DNA of 64,000 bases. Source: Lachancea dasiensis. Lineage: Eukaryota > Ascomycota > Saccharomycetes > Saccharomycetales > Saccharomycetaceae. This document shows, one piece after another, positions 55,363-64,000 of the stretch. The stretch is taken from NCBI GenBank assembly GCA_900074725.1, contig LT598455.1:559802-623801 (forward strand), in the 5' to 3' direction. Both the position numbers and the translations under genes were made by a program. How positions within the stretch are numbered: position 1 is the stretch's first letter; each line of letters opens with the position of its first letter. The notes beneath the pieces were generated by a model, which was given only the letters and a program-made list of their open reading frames with translations, was not told the origin of the DNA and did no database searches.

Positions 55363-58300
55363 TTAAGAACAGAGGGAGTGCATTGAATACTCAACACCAA
55401 TCAAATCCCTCCATATCTCAAAGTCAGCTTGACGCCCCGCCTTTGCAGCTACCTGTTTTCTTTTGTTTATAGGCAAGGAACTAAACCCTTTGATAATCGT
55501 GAAATCCAACATTGGTCTCAAAGCGTGTCCCAGTGTATAGAAGCGATTATCCAAACGCTCCATCTTAGGATTTAATCCACACAATTGAATTTCTTTTTCT
55601 ATCAAATGCTGTTGCACCACGTATAGTCGTCGATATACGCTTTCGCTCAATGGAACCACTTTGAAAATAGAACCGTCGACGTTAGCTCCTATAGTTTGGA
55701 ATTGAGGAGGGGTGAAGTTTTGCGGGAACTCGTTTTTTTTTGGGATAAGTTTCATGCAAGAGTTGGTGCTGTGTAAATTGAAGCTTGAGCAATGGACCAA
55801 TTTTTGCCCAGACAGCGAATTCGGTTCGTCGGGCGCATATTTCAAAACATGCAGAATGTCATTTCTATCCGAAACTAAGAAATTGACTTCCCCATTGTTT
55901 ACTAAAAATTCTAAACTCATGACCTCGAGGCCGGAAACACTCTTTCCGAGGGGAATCATCCTGTAAGGCTCAGCATCGAAGCCTACAAATTGAAATTCTT
56001 GAGCAGCGTCACCGATTATCAACAAATTCCCGTAACTCTTGGCGTCCGTAACAAATACTGGAACATCCATGAAAGCAACGGGGACAACCGAGTTGTCCTC
56101 TTGCACATCCCGAATTAAAACTTTTTGACCTTGACTAATTAGGAACCTCCCGCTAACTTCACAAACGCTGGAAACCGCACCTCTGAACTCCTCGTGAAAA
56201 ATTTCCTTCAACTTGTAATTCGTGTCAGGTTTCCCAGGTTCTGGCACGACCTCTGTAATGTCGTAGAGATAAAATGATCCCATCGTGCCAAAATCTTCAT
56301 CTCTCACAAAAGTATTGCCCACTACCAAGTACTCACGTTTCCTCCTCATCCTAGAGTTCGTTTGAATCAACATTGTTTTCATGTCATTGACGAGGGAGTT
56401 TTTCGAGAAGCTCAATACGTCAATTACATTCCACGTCTTGGGGTTAATCAAGAGAATGCCTGATTCAAACCCTTGAGCATGAATAACATTATCGTTACAT
56501 CCAACCATCTTCTGTCCGTCTTCACTGATAGCTTCATACTCAATTTTTTTGTTGAATGAGGCTACGTACATGCCGGTTCTTTCATGATAGGCAACGTTAT
56601 TCAAGCTGCCATAATTGGACAATGCGTCCTCTATGTTCACCCTTTTCACTGGCAGTCTATTGCCATAAAAGAAGGTCGTGTCTAAAGTGACAATCCTAGC
56701 GTTTTTGATATCATCAACACATAAAACCGAATTGTCACCCCACGAAGTAAGAGACACTAATGGGATGTTGGCAAATTTGAATATTTTGGGTTTGGAGACG
56801 TCCTCCTTTATTATCATGTATGGGACACTACCGGTGACTAAAATGATCGAATGGCCATTAAAATTCGGGATATAGTGAGCAATTCTCTCAATTGAACTAA
56901 CACCCTTGGCATACGCATTTCCAGGGGCACCAGTAATAAGTAGATCATTAGACTGCATCTCTTTGAAAAATTTGTTTCCCAACTTTCTGTATAGGTACAG
57001 CTCACCACCAAACGTCAGGATCGTGAGAAAATCTTCCTTGCCATCCTTACCCAGCCTGTTAATCATAACTTGCTTGATACATGGATCAGGAACAATTTCC
57101 TCTGGAAGCTGGTATGTACTAATGAATAGCATTTCGTCAAGATTATCCACACCATTCAGTTGGAATATTCGATCATGATGGTCTTTGGGGAAAAAGATGA
57201 TTTGATTGTCTGCTGCTACAAAGGTGAACAAAAGTTGTTCTTTATCTTTTTCGTACTCTTCCAACGTCGGCATAAAATCGTTGCAAATATTACTCTTTAA
57301 GATTACACCTGAAGTTATAATCATCTCTTCCAGAGCTTCAGGAAGTCGAACTTTCGTCAACTTGTTTCTGTGCTTCGAGTCAAGCTCATATATCTTGATT
57401 TCACCCTTGGAGTTTGTAAGAAGAATAAAAGGATCCAAAATCGAAACATGGACAACCTCAAAATCAAAACTAATTGTCATTAGCTTTTTGAACCCTAGAT
57501 TGAACAAATATACAGCTTTTGTAGTAACATGCACTACTCGTTTTCCTCGTCCAATAACAGCGATCTCCACCGTCGTGACATTTCTTTTAAAGTGCTGAGG
57601 CTTGATCGAAGTAATCTTCTGTCCAATTTCGAAGAGATCTGTCTTATCAGCACCTGAATCGGTAGTGATCAGATACTTGTCCTTCTTTCTTATCTTCAGA
57701 TTCCAAATTTTTGTGACTGACGTAAATTTGAGTGCTTGCTGAACCAAAGGGCGAACACTTTGTTCCATAACATTCAAACAAGAGAAATTCCCACTGCCGG
57801 AGGTGCTAACAATGGCGAGCTCATTTCTGTTGGGATTGGAAAGCCCTTGAACTGTGGTTTCTATTGACGAATCCTTTCCTACAGCCATGTTTGTTATAGG
57901 CCCCACGTTGAGCAGACGGTCCGTTACTTCTATATCGAATGGAATAACCATATCCACTAACATTTTATTTTCAGGAGAAGGCTTCGAAATACCTTCGTCA
58001 TCGCCGTATAGGGAAGCATACTCATCATCTTCTTCGGGCTGTAATTCAATCTCCCGTGTCTCCCGCGATTCGAATGCCGAACGCAAGTTATTAAGCTTCA
58101 GCAGCAATGCATCACCAGATGAGAAACCAATGAAAAGTTGAAAAGATTTGAGACTCAATCCACCTGTTAGGGGAGTTATGCAGGTTGGAAAATGCTGAGA
58201 TTTAAAGATTTCGTTAGTGATGGGTAATTTGACGATAGAGAAGTCCAAAAGTAACCTACCCTCCGATTTCAAGCTTATCGAATACATTTCAGCTTTGTGG

Positions 58301-59304
58301 TCCATAAGCATCAAAATTTCTGTGTCTTTAGCCACCATGGCTGATGTCCACGTTACAGGCTCCTCAAACATCACTTCCAAAGATCTCTTGTCCACTTGCT
58401 TCGACCTAGTCAGCTTTTCAGCAAAGCTGTTCAATAGAACAGTAGATTGCAACGAACCCGTATTGTCTACGCAGATTATTTCGTTGATACCTACTAGAAC
58501 ACACGAACTGTTCAAGGGAACAATCGTGTGAACGTCGTGTGGTATCCCCTTGACCTGGTAAAGAGTGGTGTTTTTTGAATTGTCCAGGGTAATAGCTATC
58601 AGCTTCATCGAGGTTTTCGATACCGCCTTTTCATTTCCGCTCCACGCCAGTCGCGGTTGATACAGCACGGCCAAGGTTGGTTTGTTAAAAGAGTTCAAAA
58701 ATTGAATGTCCATCACGTTCTTGATGTCAGAGTTCAACTCGCTGACATTCAGAATAATACTTTTCTGAGCAATTGGGTGCGAGGAGCTCATTCCGTTCTC
58801 TAGTTTTAGCTTTTTTGGTACCGGGAGAGTAGCAGCACCATTGTCCTCTTCCTCGTCTTCGTTTGTCCCCAACCGTAAGATCGCCAACATGTCATTGTTG
58901 CACAGAAGAACACAGCGTCTTTCGTGGTCTACTCTTAGTTTAGACTCCCGGGCAAGTTCTAGCAAGCTCCTTTTGGAGAATTCAGTCTCGTAGTAATGCA
59001 AGCTCAGTGTTTCCATCCCCATTGGTTTATGAGGGTCGAATCTAACGAGCGATAGTTTGGCCCTACCTGTGCTCAAGATCAAACATTGCAGGGGCCTTTG
59101 CATCTGATCCACTAGGGCCATACCTGTTATACGGCCATGAAGCTTGAACTCGTGACATAGAAGTAGTTTTCCATGGACTGCTTTGAAGACGGAGAGTACA
59201 TTCGACCTTGCAACTACCAACTGATCGTCTGTCTCCGACGTCAGGCGGCCCAATAACGCATGTGAGACTTTTGTAGCGTCGAAAATCTCATCGTACACGT
59301 TCAT
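55363..59304 (-). CDS. CFT1: Cleavage and polyadenylation factor subunit Cft1/Yhh1 (CPSF160)
   Basis: The 1313-residue product (S. cerevisiae 1357) is the three-propeller scaffold of the polymerase module of CPF, binding Pfs2 and Yth1 for pre-mRNA 3'-end formation. The N terminus MNVYDEIFDATKVSHALLGRL, the repeated propeller blocks, YAKGVSSIERIAHYIPNFNG, the run EVVPEPGKPDTNYKLKEIFH, KVLIRDVQEDNSVVPVAF and the C terminus FEIWRDLIGVEYSMHSL all match the family. An acidic insert (about 140-155) and another (about 410-430) are loops. The frame extends to a TTG at 59316, but MNVYDE at 59304 is the family start. Confidence 0.98.
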   Translation of the reverse strand: MNVYDEIFDATKVSHALLGRLTSETDDQLVVARSNVLSVFKAVHGKLLLCHEFKLHGRITGMALVDQMQRPLQCLILSTGRAKLSLVRFDPHKPMGMETLSLHYYETEFSKRSLLELARESKLRVDHERRCVLLCNNDMLAILRLGTNEDEEEDNGAATLPVPKKLKLENGMSSSHPIAQKSIILNVSELNSDIKNVMDIQFLNSFNKPTLAVLYQPRLAWSGNEKAVSKTSMKLIAITLDNSKNTTLYQVKGIPHDVHTIVPLNSSCVLVGINEIICVDNTGSLQSTVLLNSFAEKLTRSKQVDKRSLEVMFEEPVTWTSAMVAKDTEILMLMDHKAEMYSISLKSEGRLLLDFSIVKLPITNEIFKSQHFPTCITPLTGGLSLKSFQLFIGFSSGDALLLKLNNLRSAFESRETREIELQPEEDDEYASLYGDDEGISKPSPENKMLVDMVIPFDIEVTDRLLNVGPITNMAVGKDSSIETTVQGLSNPNRNELAIVSTSGSGNFSCLNVMEQSVRPLVQQALKFTSVTKIWNLKIRKKDKYLITTDSGADKTDLFEIGQKITSIKPQHFKRNVTTVEIAVIGRGKRVVHVTTKAVYLFNLGFKKLMTISFDFEVVHVSILDPFILLTNSKGEIKIYELDSKHRNKLTKVRLPEALEEMIITSGVILKSNICNDFMPTLEEYEKDKEQLLFTFVAADNQIIFFPKDHHDRIFQLNGVDNLDEMLFISTYQLPEEIVPDPCIKQVMINRLGKDGKEDFLTILTFGGELYLYRKLGNKFFKEMQSNDLLITGAPGNAYAKGVSSIERIAHYIPNFNGHSIILVTGSVPYMIIKEDVSKPKIFKFANIPLVSLTSWGDNSVLCVDDIKNARIVTLDTTFFYGNRLPVKRVNIEDALSNYGSLNNVAYHERTGMYVASFNKKIEYEAISEDGQKMVGCNDNVIHAQGFESGILLINPKTWNVIDVLSFSKNSLVNDMKTMLIQTNSRMRRKREYLVVGNTFVRDEDFGTMGSFYLYDITEVVPEPGKPDTNYKLKEIFHEEFRGAVSSVCEVSGRFLISQGQKVLIRDVQEDNSVVPVAFMDVPVFVTDAKSYGNLLIIGDAAQEFQFVGFDAEPYRMIPLGKSVSGLEVMSLEFLVNNGEVNFLVSDRNDILHVLKYAPDEPNSLSGQKLVHCSSFNLHSTNSCMKLIPKKNEFPQNFTPPQFQTIGANVDGSIFKVVPLSESVYRRLYVVQQHLIEKEIQLCGLNPKMERLDNRFYTLGHALRPMLDFTIIKGFSSLPINKRKQVAAKAGRQADFEIWRDLIGVEYSMHSLCS

Positions 59305-59858
59305 CTCAAGCCCCAATAACCCCCAATATGAACTATATCAGCTCTCACAAACCGGTTGTCTTCTGACCCACGGCAAGCTTTCTTGAGCTGACTTTATCAC
59401 CATGATTTATTTCAGTCAATTTAACTAATGGGGGCACAAGCTACGAAGGCCAGGAAAATGCTAAAGAGACATCGCATTTCAATCGCAATTAAGATTCTAA
59501 TGCACGCCAGTGTCTACCAGACATGCTAGAATCATTTCCAAGCTTCAAGCTTGAGGGATAAGGCCTCAAACATATCCAGAAAAGAGCAATCACCAAACAC
59601 GGCCAATCTTATTAGCATTAACACCAAAGGTCTCACAAAGAACTACCTATGCAGAATATACTGCGTTCCGCCGGCTCTCGTTTGGGTGCTGGTAATGGGT
59701 CTTGCGTGTTCATCTATCAGTGCGATCCACTCTCATCCTGCCTGCTTACTTGGCTCAGCATTAATAGTTGAAAAATAAGCTGATGTCCTAAGAAAGAATA
59801 ATGTCTGACTCTTATTATAGTCGGTTCACACGACTTTACGCAAAGCTACAGCAGAGCG
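59305..59858. promoter_or_regulatory. CFT1/PRO1 divergent promoter region
   Basis: 554 bases between divergent genes. TGACTC at 59806-59811 is a half-match to the Gcn4 site, which would suit PRO1, but it is weak. A 75-codon plus-strand frame at 59551-59778 shows no motif. Confidence 0.45.
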
Positions 59859-61112
59859 ATGTCTCAGGCGTATACAATTGTAATTAAACTAGGATCATCT
59901 TCCCTGGTCGATGAGAAGACGAAAGAGCCCAAACTTTCGACCATGTCGATGGTTGTGGAAACGGTGGTGCGACTCCGTCGCATGGGTCATCGGGTAGTCA
60001 TCGTGTCAAGCGGGGGTATTGCTGTGGGACTGAAAACCCTTGGGCTTCATAAAAGACCAAAGCAGTTGGCACAGGTTCAAGCAATTGCAGCTGTAGGGCA
60101 GGGCAGGCTGATTGGGCGTTGGGATTCGCTGTTCGCACAATTCGACCAGCGTATCGCCCAAATATTGATTACAAGAAATGACATTGTGGATTGGACGCAG
60201 TATAAAAATGCCCAGAATACCGTTTATGAGCTGTTACAGATGGGCGTGGTCCCCATTGTAAATGAGAACGACACTTTATCCGTCAGTGAGATCAAGTTTG
60301 GCGATAACGACACACTATCGGCCATCACTGCAGCTCTATGTGGAGCTGACTACTTGTTTTTGCTCACTGATGTGGACTGCCTGTACACAGATAATCCGCG
60401 TACAAATCCTGAGGCTAAACCTATACTGGTCGTCCCAGACATGGCGCAAGGCTTGCCTGGCGTGAATACGGATAGCGGCTCTGGGTCTGACGTGGGCACT
60501 GGAGGTATGACGACAAAACTGATTGCCGCAGAATTAGCTACCAATGCAGGGGTCAATACAATTATCATGAAAAGTTCAGAGCCTGGCAATATCTCCAAGG
60601 TTGTCAGCTATATGCAAAGCCTGGACACTTCGACCGATAGAACTGCTGACGTCGCGGAGCTACAACAATTGGAACTAAAGACACTAATAGAAAACGCCAT
60701 CCCACTGCATACAAGATTCGTCGCCGATAGGAACCAGATGCATCTGAATAACCGCCAATTTTGGATGCTACACGGATTGGTTAGCCAAGGTGCTGTGATT
60801 ATAGACGAAGGCGCTTACAATGCTTTAACAAGAAAGGAGAAAGCTGGCCTCTTACCAGCTGGTGTTATAGATGTCGAGGGTCATTTCCACGAGCATGAGT
60901 GCGTGGATCTAAAACTCGGTTCCAGGAATGTTGCTGGTGAGTTGGACCTTGATGCTCCACTGACCACAGTTGGTCGAGCTCGTTGTAACTACACCAGCTT
61001 GGAACTAACGAAAATCAAAGGTTTGCAAAGTGATAAAATCGAAGGTGCATTGGGTTATGCAGACAGCGAATACGTGGCTCACAGAGGTAATCTAGCTTTC
61101 CCACCTCGCTAA
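59859..61112 (+). CDS. PRO1: Gamma-glutamyl kinase (proline biosynthesis step 1)
   Basis: The 417-residue product (S. cerevisiae Pro1 428) phosphorylates glutamate with ATP as the first and feedback-regulated step of proline synthesis. The amino-acid kinase domain (about 1-265) starts [15 protein letters not shown] and contains [49 protein letters not shown] and [19 protein letters not shown] domain follows (about 310-415, [15 protein letters not shown] and [14 protein letters not shown]). Order CFT1-PRO1 matches YDR301W-YDR300C, and its paralogue YHR033W lies next to PIH1, which follows here. Confidence 0.97.
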   Translation: MSQAYTIVIKLGSSSLVDEKTKEPKLSTMSMVVETVVRLRRMGHRVVIVSSGGIAVGLKTLGLHKRPKQLAQVQAIAAVGQGRLIGRWDSLFAQFDQRIAQILITRNDIVDWTQYKNAQNTVYELLQMGVVPIVNENDTLSVSEIKFGDNDTLSAITAALCGADYLFLLTDVDCLYTDNPRTNPEAKPILVVPDMAQGLPGVNTDSGSGSDVGTGGMTTKLIAAELATNAGVNTIIMKSSEPGNISKVVSYMQSLDTSTDRTADVAELQQLELKTLIENAIPLHTRFVADRNQMHLNNRQFWMLHGLVSQGAVIIDEGAYNALTRKEKAGLLPAGVIDVEGHFHEHECVDLKLGSRNVAGELDLDAPLTTVGRARCNYTSLELTKIKGLQSDKIEGALGYADSEYVAHRGNLAFPPR

Positions 61113-61222
61113 TGTCTGAACCTGGAACCTACATAGAGTCAACAAAGCTGTAAAGTACATAGCATTTCGCCATTTATTTTCGACGGTAGTACGCTACTAA
61201 AAGATATATCATAACTTGTGCA

Positions 61223-62215
61223 TCAGATCAAAATATGTAATTTTCCACTGTCCTGGTCGAAACTAACGTTCAATTTTACGTTGGAGGATGCTATTACTTG
61301 TGGCAACGGAATATGGATTTGTTGCGACTGGAACTTTGGATGCTCTTTAGTAGTTTGAACAATTAATGAGTTATCAGACGCAGCATAACGTACATCGTAA
61401 TCCCTTTGCGCCATTAATTCTGAGTGGACGACGACCTTCAGTTTGGCCCATGCGTGACCCAAAGCTTTGCCTATACTGACGTCCAAATTTAAAGGTGCTT
61501 TGGCTTCAGTGTATGCCCCAATTTTGAGCCGAGTTGTTGTAGCGGGTTCGATTTCTTCCACAAGCTTGCGATCGGTCTGCGGCGCTGGAAACAATGGCGG
61601 AAGTGCTGTACTACTATCCAATTGATACTCACTCTCCATAAGATCTCTTCGCATGTCTAAAAATGACTGTGGTCCAGCATCACGCTCTGCGCTTGCAACG
61701 TCCTTAGAATTTGAGTTCAAATCCTCCCTTAAAATTTCAAGCGTAGGTATACTTGAACCTTTGTAACGCAGCTTAGGAAATGCAAGCTTTGTTCGATTCA
61801 ATTCGATGTTTTGCCGCAGCTCGCAGGACTCTAAGCACCATTCCACCAGAATTTCTTTAAGCTGAGCATTGCGTCGCGCCCATTCCAAGCAAGATGTATT
61901 GACACAGCAATCACTAACGTAGCATACTGCGCCCTTCTTATCCTGGTCTTGACGGGCAGCCGAGGTCACGATGGGTATCTCCCATTTATTTGCCATGATC
62001 AGTGGGTAGACGATACTTGGCTCGAATGGGACGTCTGGACTGGGAACCTCGGCCGCATGGCATATGTTTATGAAGTATTTGACACCGATTTCCAATTCCT
62101 GGCTGGCGCAACTATCCACCTTGGTTTTGACAGCGAAGCCAGCCTGAGGCTCGACAGACAAAACTCTCTCCTTTTCGGAGGTGGAGTCTCCTACGGCACG
62201 AAGCATGAAGGTCAT
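61223..62215 (-). CDS. PIH1: R2TP complex subunit Pih1
   Basis: The 330-residue product (S. cerevisiae 344) links Tah1/Hsp90 to Rvb1/Rvb2 for assembly of box C/D snoRNPs and other complexes. The N-terminal PIH domain (about 1-160) has KYFINICHAAEVPSPD, WEIPIVTSAARQDQDKKG, CYVSDCCVN and EILVEWCLESCELRQN. An acidic/Ser linker with SLPPLFPA-like TALPPLFPA follows, then a CS-like beta domain (about 245-330). ATG 62206 three codons on is an alternative start. In S. cerevisiae PIH1 (YHR034C) is next to YHR033W, the PRO1 paralogue. Confidence 0.96.
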   Translation of the reverse strand: MTFMLRAVGDSTSEKERVLSVEPQAGFAVKTKVDSCASQELEIGVKYFINICHAAEVPSPDVPFEPSIVYPLIMANKWEIPIVTSAARQDQDKKGAVCYVSDCCVNTSCLEWARRNAQLKEILVEWCLESCELRQNIELNRTKLAFPKLRYKGSSIPTLEILREDLNSNSKDVASAERDAGPQSFLDMRRDLMESEYQLDSSTALPPLFPAPQTDRKLVEEIEPATTTRLKIGAYTEAKAPLNLDVSIGKALGHAWAKLKVVVHSELMAQRDYDVRYAASDNSLIVQTTKEHPKFQSQQIHIPLPQVIASSNVKLNVSFDQDSGKLHILI

Positions 62216-63486
62216 TAGGAGCAGTAGATGCTGTGATAGCGTACCTTGTGTGGAGAATGTATTGAGTAAAACGTTGTTCAGTTGCGATGAGAAGACCTAA
62301 TTCTAATTCTTTTGGAGTCAAAACCGTAGTGTCAGTCCAATTGCTCGAAAAAGGTAGACCTGAGTGATTGGTTCCTGAAAACCACTATTTAATCACCTTG
62401 ATGCTGGTTTTTACCGCCTAGCAAGCCGGTATTTACGATGCCCTTTAGATGTTACGTTAATTTGTGCTTGAATTGACCTTTTTGATCAACGATCAACTAA
62501 CAATATTTAGTCCTAGGTATACTGACGCTGACCCGGATTCGATGGAAGGCGACATATGAGAAGGCTAAGAAAGTTTCAGGGCCCCCATTTGAACGAGCTG
62601 GACCTAAAAGCTTCACTAAAAATCCCAAGTGTCTGAGAAAGATGCTTAAAGTGATCGAGCGATTAAAAAAGAAAACCCGGCTCCAGGACCCTCCGAGATT
62701 GCAAAAACTTGGACATGACATTAAGACGCTCGGCAGCACGGCGATATGAAGAACCTCCGACTTCCCTATTATTTTTGTGCGCGTCAGTGGCTATAAAATA
62801 CGTCGTCCCCGCAAGTACTGCAAGCCACTCCATATAGGCTCGTAGGACTGAATCATAATTCGGAATCGAAGTGACTAGCAGTAATCACCACTGAAACTAA
62901 CGCCAAGATAGATTTATTTTTTACTGGGTCTACAAAAACTCCTCTCATTTCACTTGGCCACTTCTCGAGCTACGAATGGTAAACCAAGCCATTATATCCA
63001 CATGAAAATCAGGACTAAAAGCTTGGCGTCACGACATAGCCTTCTAACGAATGTGATGGCTCACTAAGTAGTTTGAAAACTGTGCTAAGTAGTATGTGCA
63101 CAGCCAGCTGCAACTTGGAACTTGGAATATTCACACTCCTTTACCTCTCGTCCAAGTAGATCGCCTAGCATTGAAACTTCGTGCCGAAATAATCATGGAC
63201 ATCGTCGATTCCTCTGCGGCTCGTCCTGTTTTGGCTAATCAGGAAGTGTTGATATTCCAGCGGGAGATAAGTGGGCATATCTAAGCGACAAAGCTTGAAA
63301 AAAATGTCGAAGTTTTATAAACGCCCATCACAGGACAGCGGACTTGAGCACAGTGCCCATCGATTCAGCTTACGATATTAAATCTATACAAGTCCTCTCA
63401 AAGCTGCTGATACCTCGAAGGATAAGCTACGGTAGGTAGGATTTTATGTGCATTTTATAGTTTTTCAATCTGGCTTAATCTGTATA
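62216..63486. other. PIH1/MATE-gene divergent spacer
   Basis: About 1.27 kb. It has a TATA-like TATAAAATA near 62792 and short frames upstream of the MATE gene, including a 25-codon one at 63303, but none is recognisable. BFR2 (YDR299W), which follows PRO1 in S. cerevisiae, is not here. No tRNA or snoRNA signature is seen. Confidence 0.45.
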
Positions 63487-64000
63487 ATGGAATCTACTCC
63501 GTTGTTGGCAGACAGAAAGCCAAGCGATGAGCCCTACAATGGGTACGTGAGCGACGGACGCTCTGTGAGCTCGAGCGAAGTGCACATGAGTCGATTTCGT
63601 CTCATGAGCCCAGACTTAGAAGATCCGGAAAACGCAGACCTGGCAGAGCTGAACGATCCGATGGGACCGGGTATGGGTCACACTACAGTAGGCCATGAAA
63701 CTCGTTTTATGCTTACGCAGTCAATTCCTCTGACGATGACCTTTTTTATGGAGTATTCACTGACGGTAACATCTCTGTTTGTGGTGGGCCATTTTGGCAC
63801 TTCGGAAAACCTGGCCTCCGCGTCACTGGCCGCGATGACCTTCAACATCACGGGTCTCGCTGTAATCGAAGGCATGGCTACATCTTTAGACACATTTTGT
63901 GCCCAAGCGTTTGGTGCTCAACGTTTTGCAAAAGTCGGACTCTATTTTCTGCGGTGTACGGCGATGATAGCGATGGTGTCGATTCCAGTGGCCATCTTTT
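63487..64000 (+). CDS. ERC1: MATE-family multidrug/metabolite antiporter, N-terminal part (cut by the window edge)
   Basis: From ATG 63487 the frame is open to the window end, giving 171 residues. A hydrophilic N terminus (about 1-75, Ser/Asp-rich) leads into MATE helices: LTQSIPLTMTFFMEYSLTVT, FVVGHFGTSENLASASLAAM, FNITGLAVIEGMATSLDTFC and AQAFGAQRFAKVGLYFLRC. The NITGLA...GMATSLDTFCAQAFGA block is the family hallmark. Place next to PIH1 corresponds to ERC1 (YHR032W), whose overexpression confers ethionine resistance and raises S-adenosylmethionine. The WGD-unrelated relative YDR338C has the same domain, so the symbol is less certain than the family. Confidence 0.8.
   Translation, partial: MESTPLLADRKPSDEPYNGYVSDGRSVSSSEVHMSRFRLMSPDLEDPENADLAELNDPMGPGMGHTTVGHETRFMLTQSIPLTMTFFMEYSLTVTSLFVVGHFGTSENLASASLAAMTFNITGLAVIEGMATSLDTFCAQAFGAQRFAKVGLYFLRCTAMIAMVSIPVAIF

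Noticed and set aside
1-64000. Centromere, Ty/LTR or other mobile element
   Set aside because: I saw no CDEI-CDEII-CDEIII arrangement, no LTR pairs and no reverse transcriptase, integrase or transposase-like frame. A short or degraded solo element could still be missed.

Overview
The window is nuclear chromosomal DNA from a budding yeast of the Saccharomycetaceae. Genes are mostly intron-poor and encode close relatives of Saccharomyces cerevisiae proteins. The three introns I can place have yeast-type signals (GTATGT-like 5' sites, TACTAAC-like branch points, short length). Gene order interleaves two S. cerevisiae regions: the YDL215C-YDL225W and YNL187W-YNL197C blocks alternate gene by gene, with single-copy ancestors of WGD pairs (GPD1/2, FMP45/YNL194C, HBT1/YNL195C, WHI3/WHI4, CPR2/CPR5, PRO1/YHR033W). 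That is the pattern of a lineage that never had the whole-genome duplication. Moderate GC content and this gene content suggest Lachancea, but the species cannot be fixed from sequence reading alone.

Layout. 1-12.5 kb: 5' part of the kinase gene RTK1 (-), MAM3 (-), an intact NIT1-type nitrilase (-) and GPD1/2 (+), separated by long spacers. 12.5-20.4 kb: GDH2 (+), RRI1/CSN5 (+) overlapping SWT21 (-) tail to tail, TIM22 (+), KAR1 (-). 20.7-32.6 kb: SRP1 (-), a YNL190W-like repeat cell-wall protein (-), a YDL218W-like membrane protein (-), DUG3 (-, one intron), DTD1 (-, one intron), CHS1 (-). 32.8-47.1 kb: a YNL193W-like gene (-), CDC13 (+), FMP45 (+), HBT1 (+), WHI3/4 (+), SHS1 (-). 48.6-51.2 kb: RPL43 (-, one intron) divergent from a highly diverged IME1 (+). 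51.4-64 kb: MED6 (+), CPR5 (+), an AIM24-family gene (+), GPI11 (-), CFT1 (-), PRO1 (+), PIH1 (-), and the 5' part of a MATE transporter (+) cut by the window edge.

The genes are mainly housekeeping: glycerol and glutamate metabolism, proline and glutathione pathways, protein import and nuclear import, chitin and GPI synthesis, septin/spindle-pole functions, telomere capping, mRNA 3' processing and Mediator. I see no tRNA, centromere, transposon, viral element or CRISPR array.

The observations most worth a second look are the IME1 call and its repeat- and E-box-rich promoter, an intron in DUG3 placed just after the catalytic Cys2 codon, the two-base first exon of RPL43, a fivefold TTGACCCA array upstream of GPD, loss of the PTS2 signal in the Gpd protein, an overlapping uORF on CDC13, and overlapping stop codons of RRI1 and SWT21. 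I did not find a clearly new multi-gene system.
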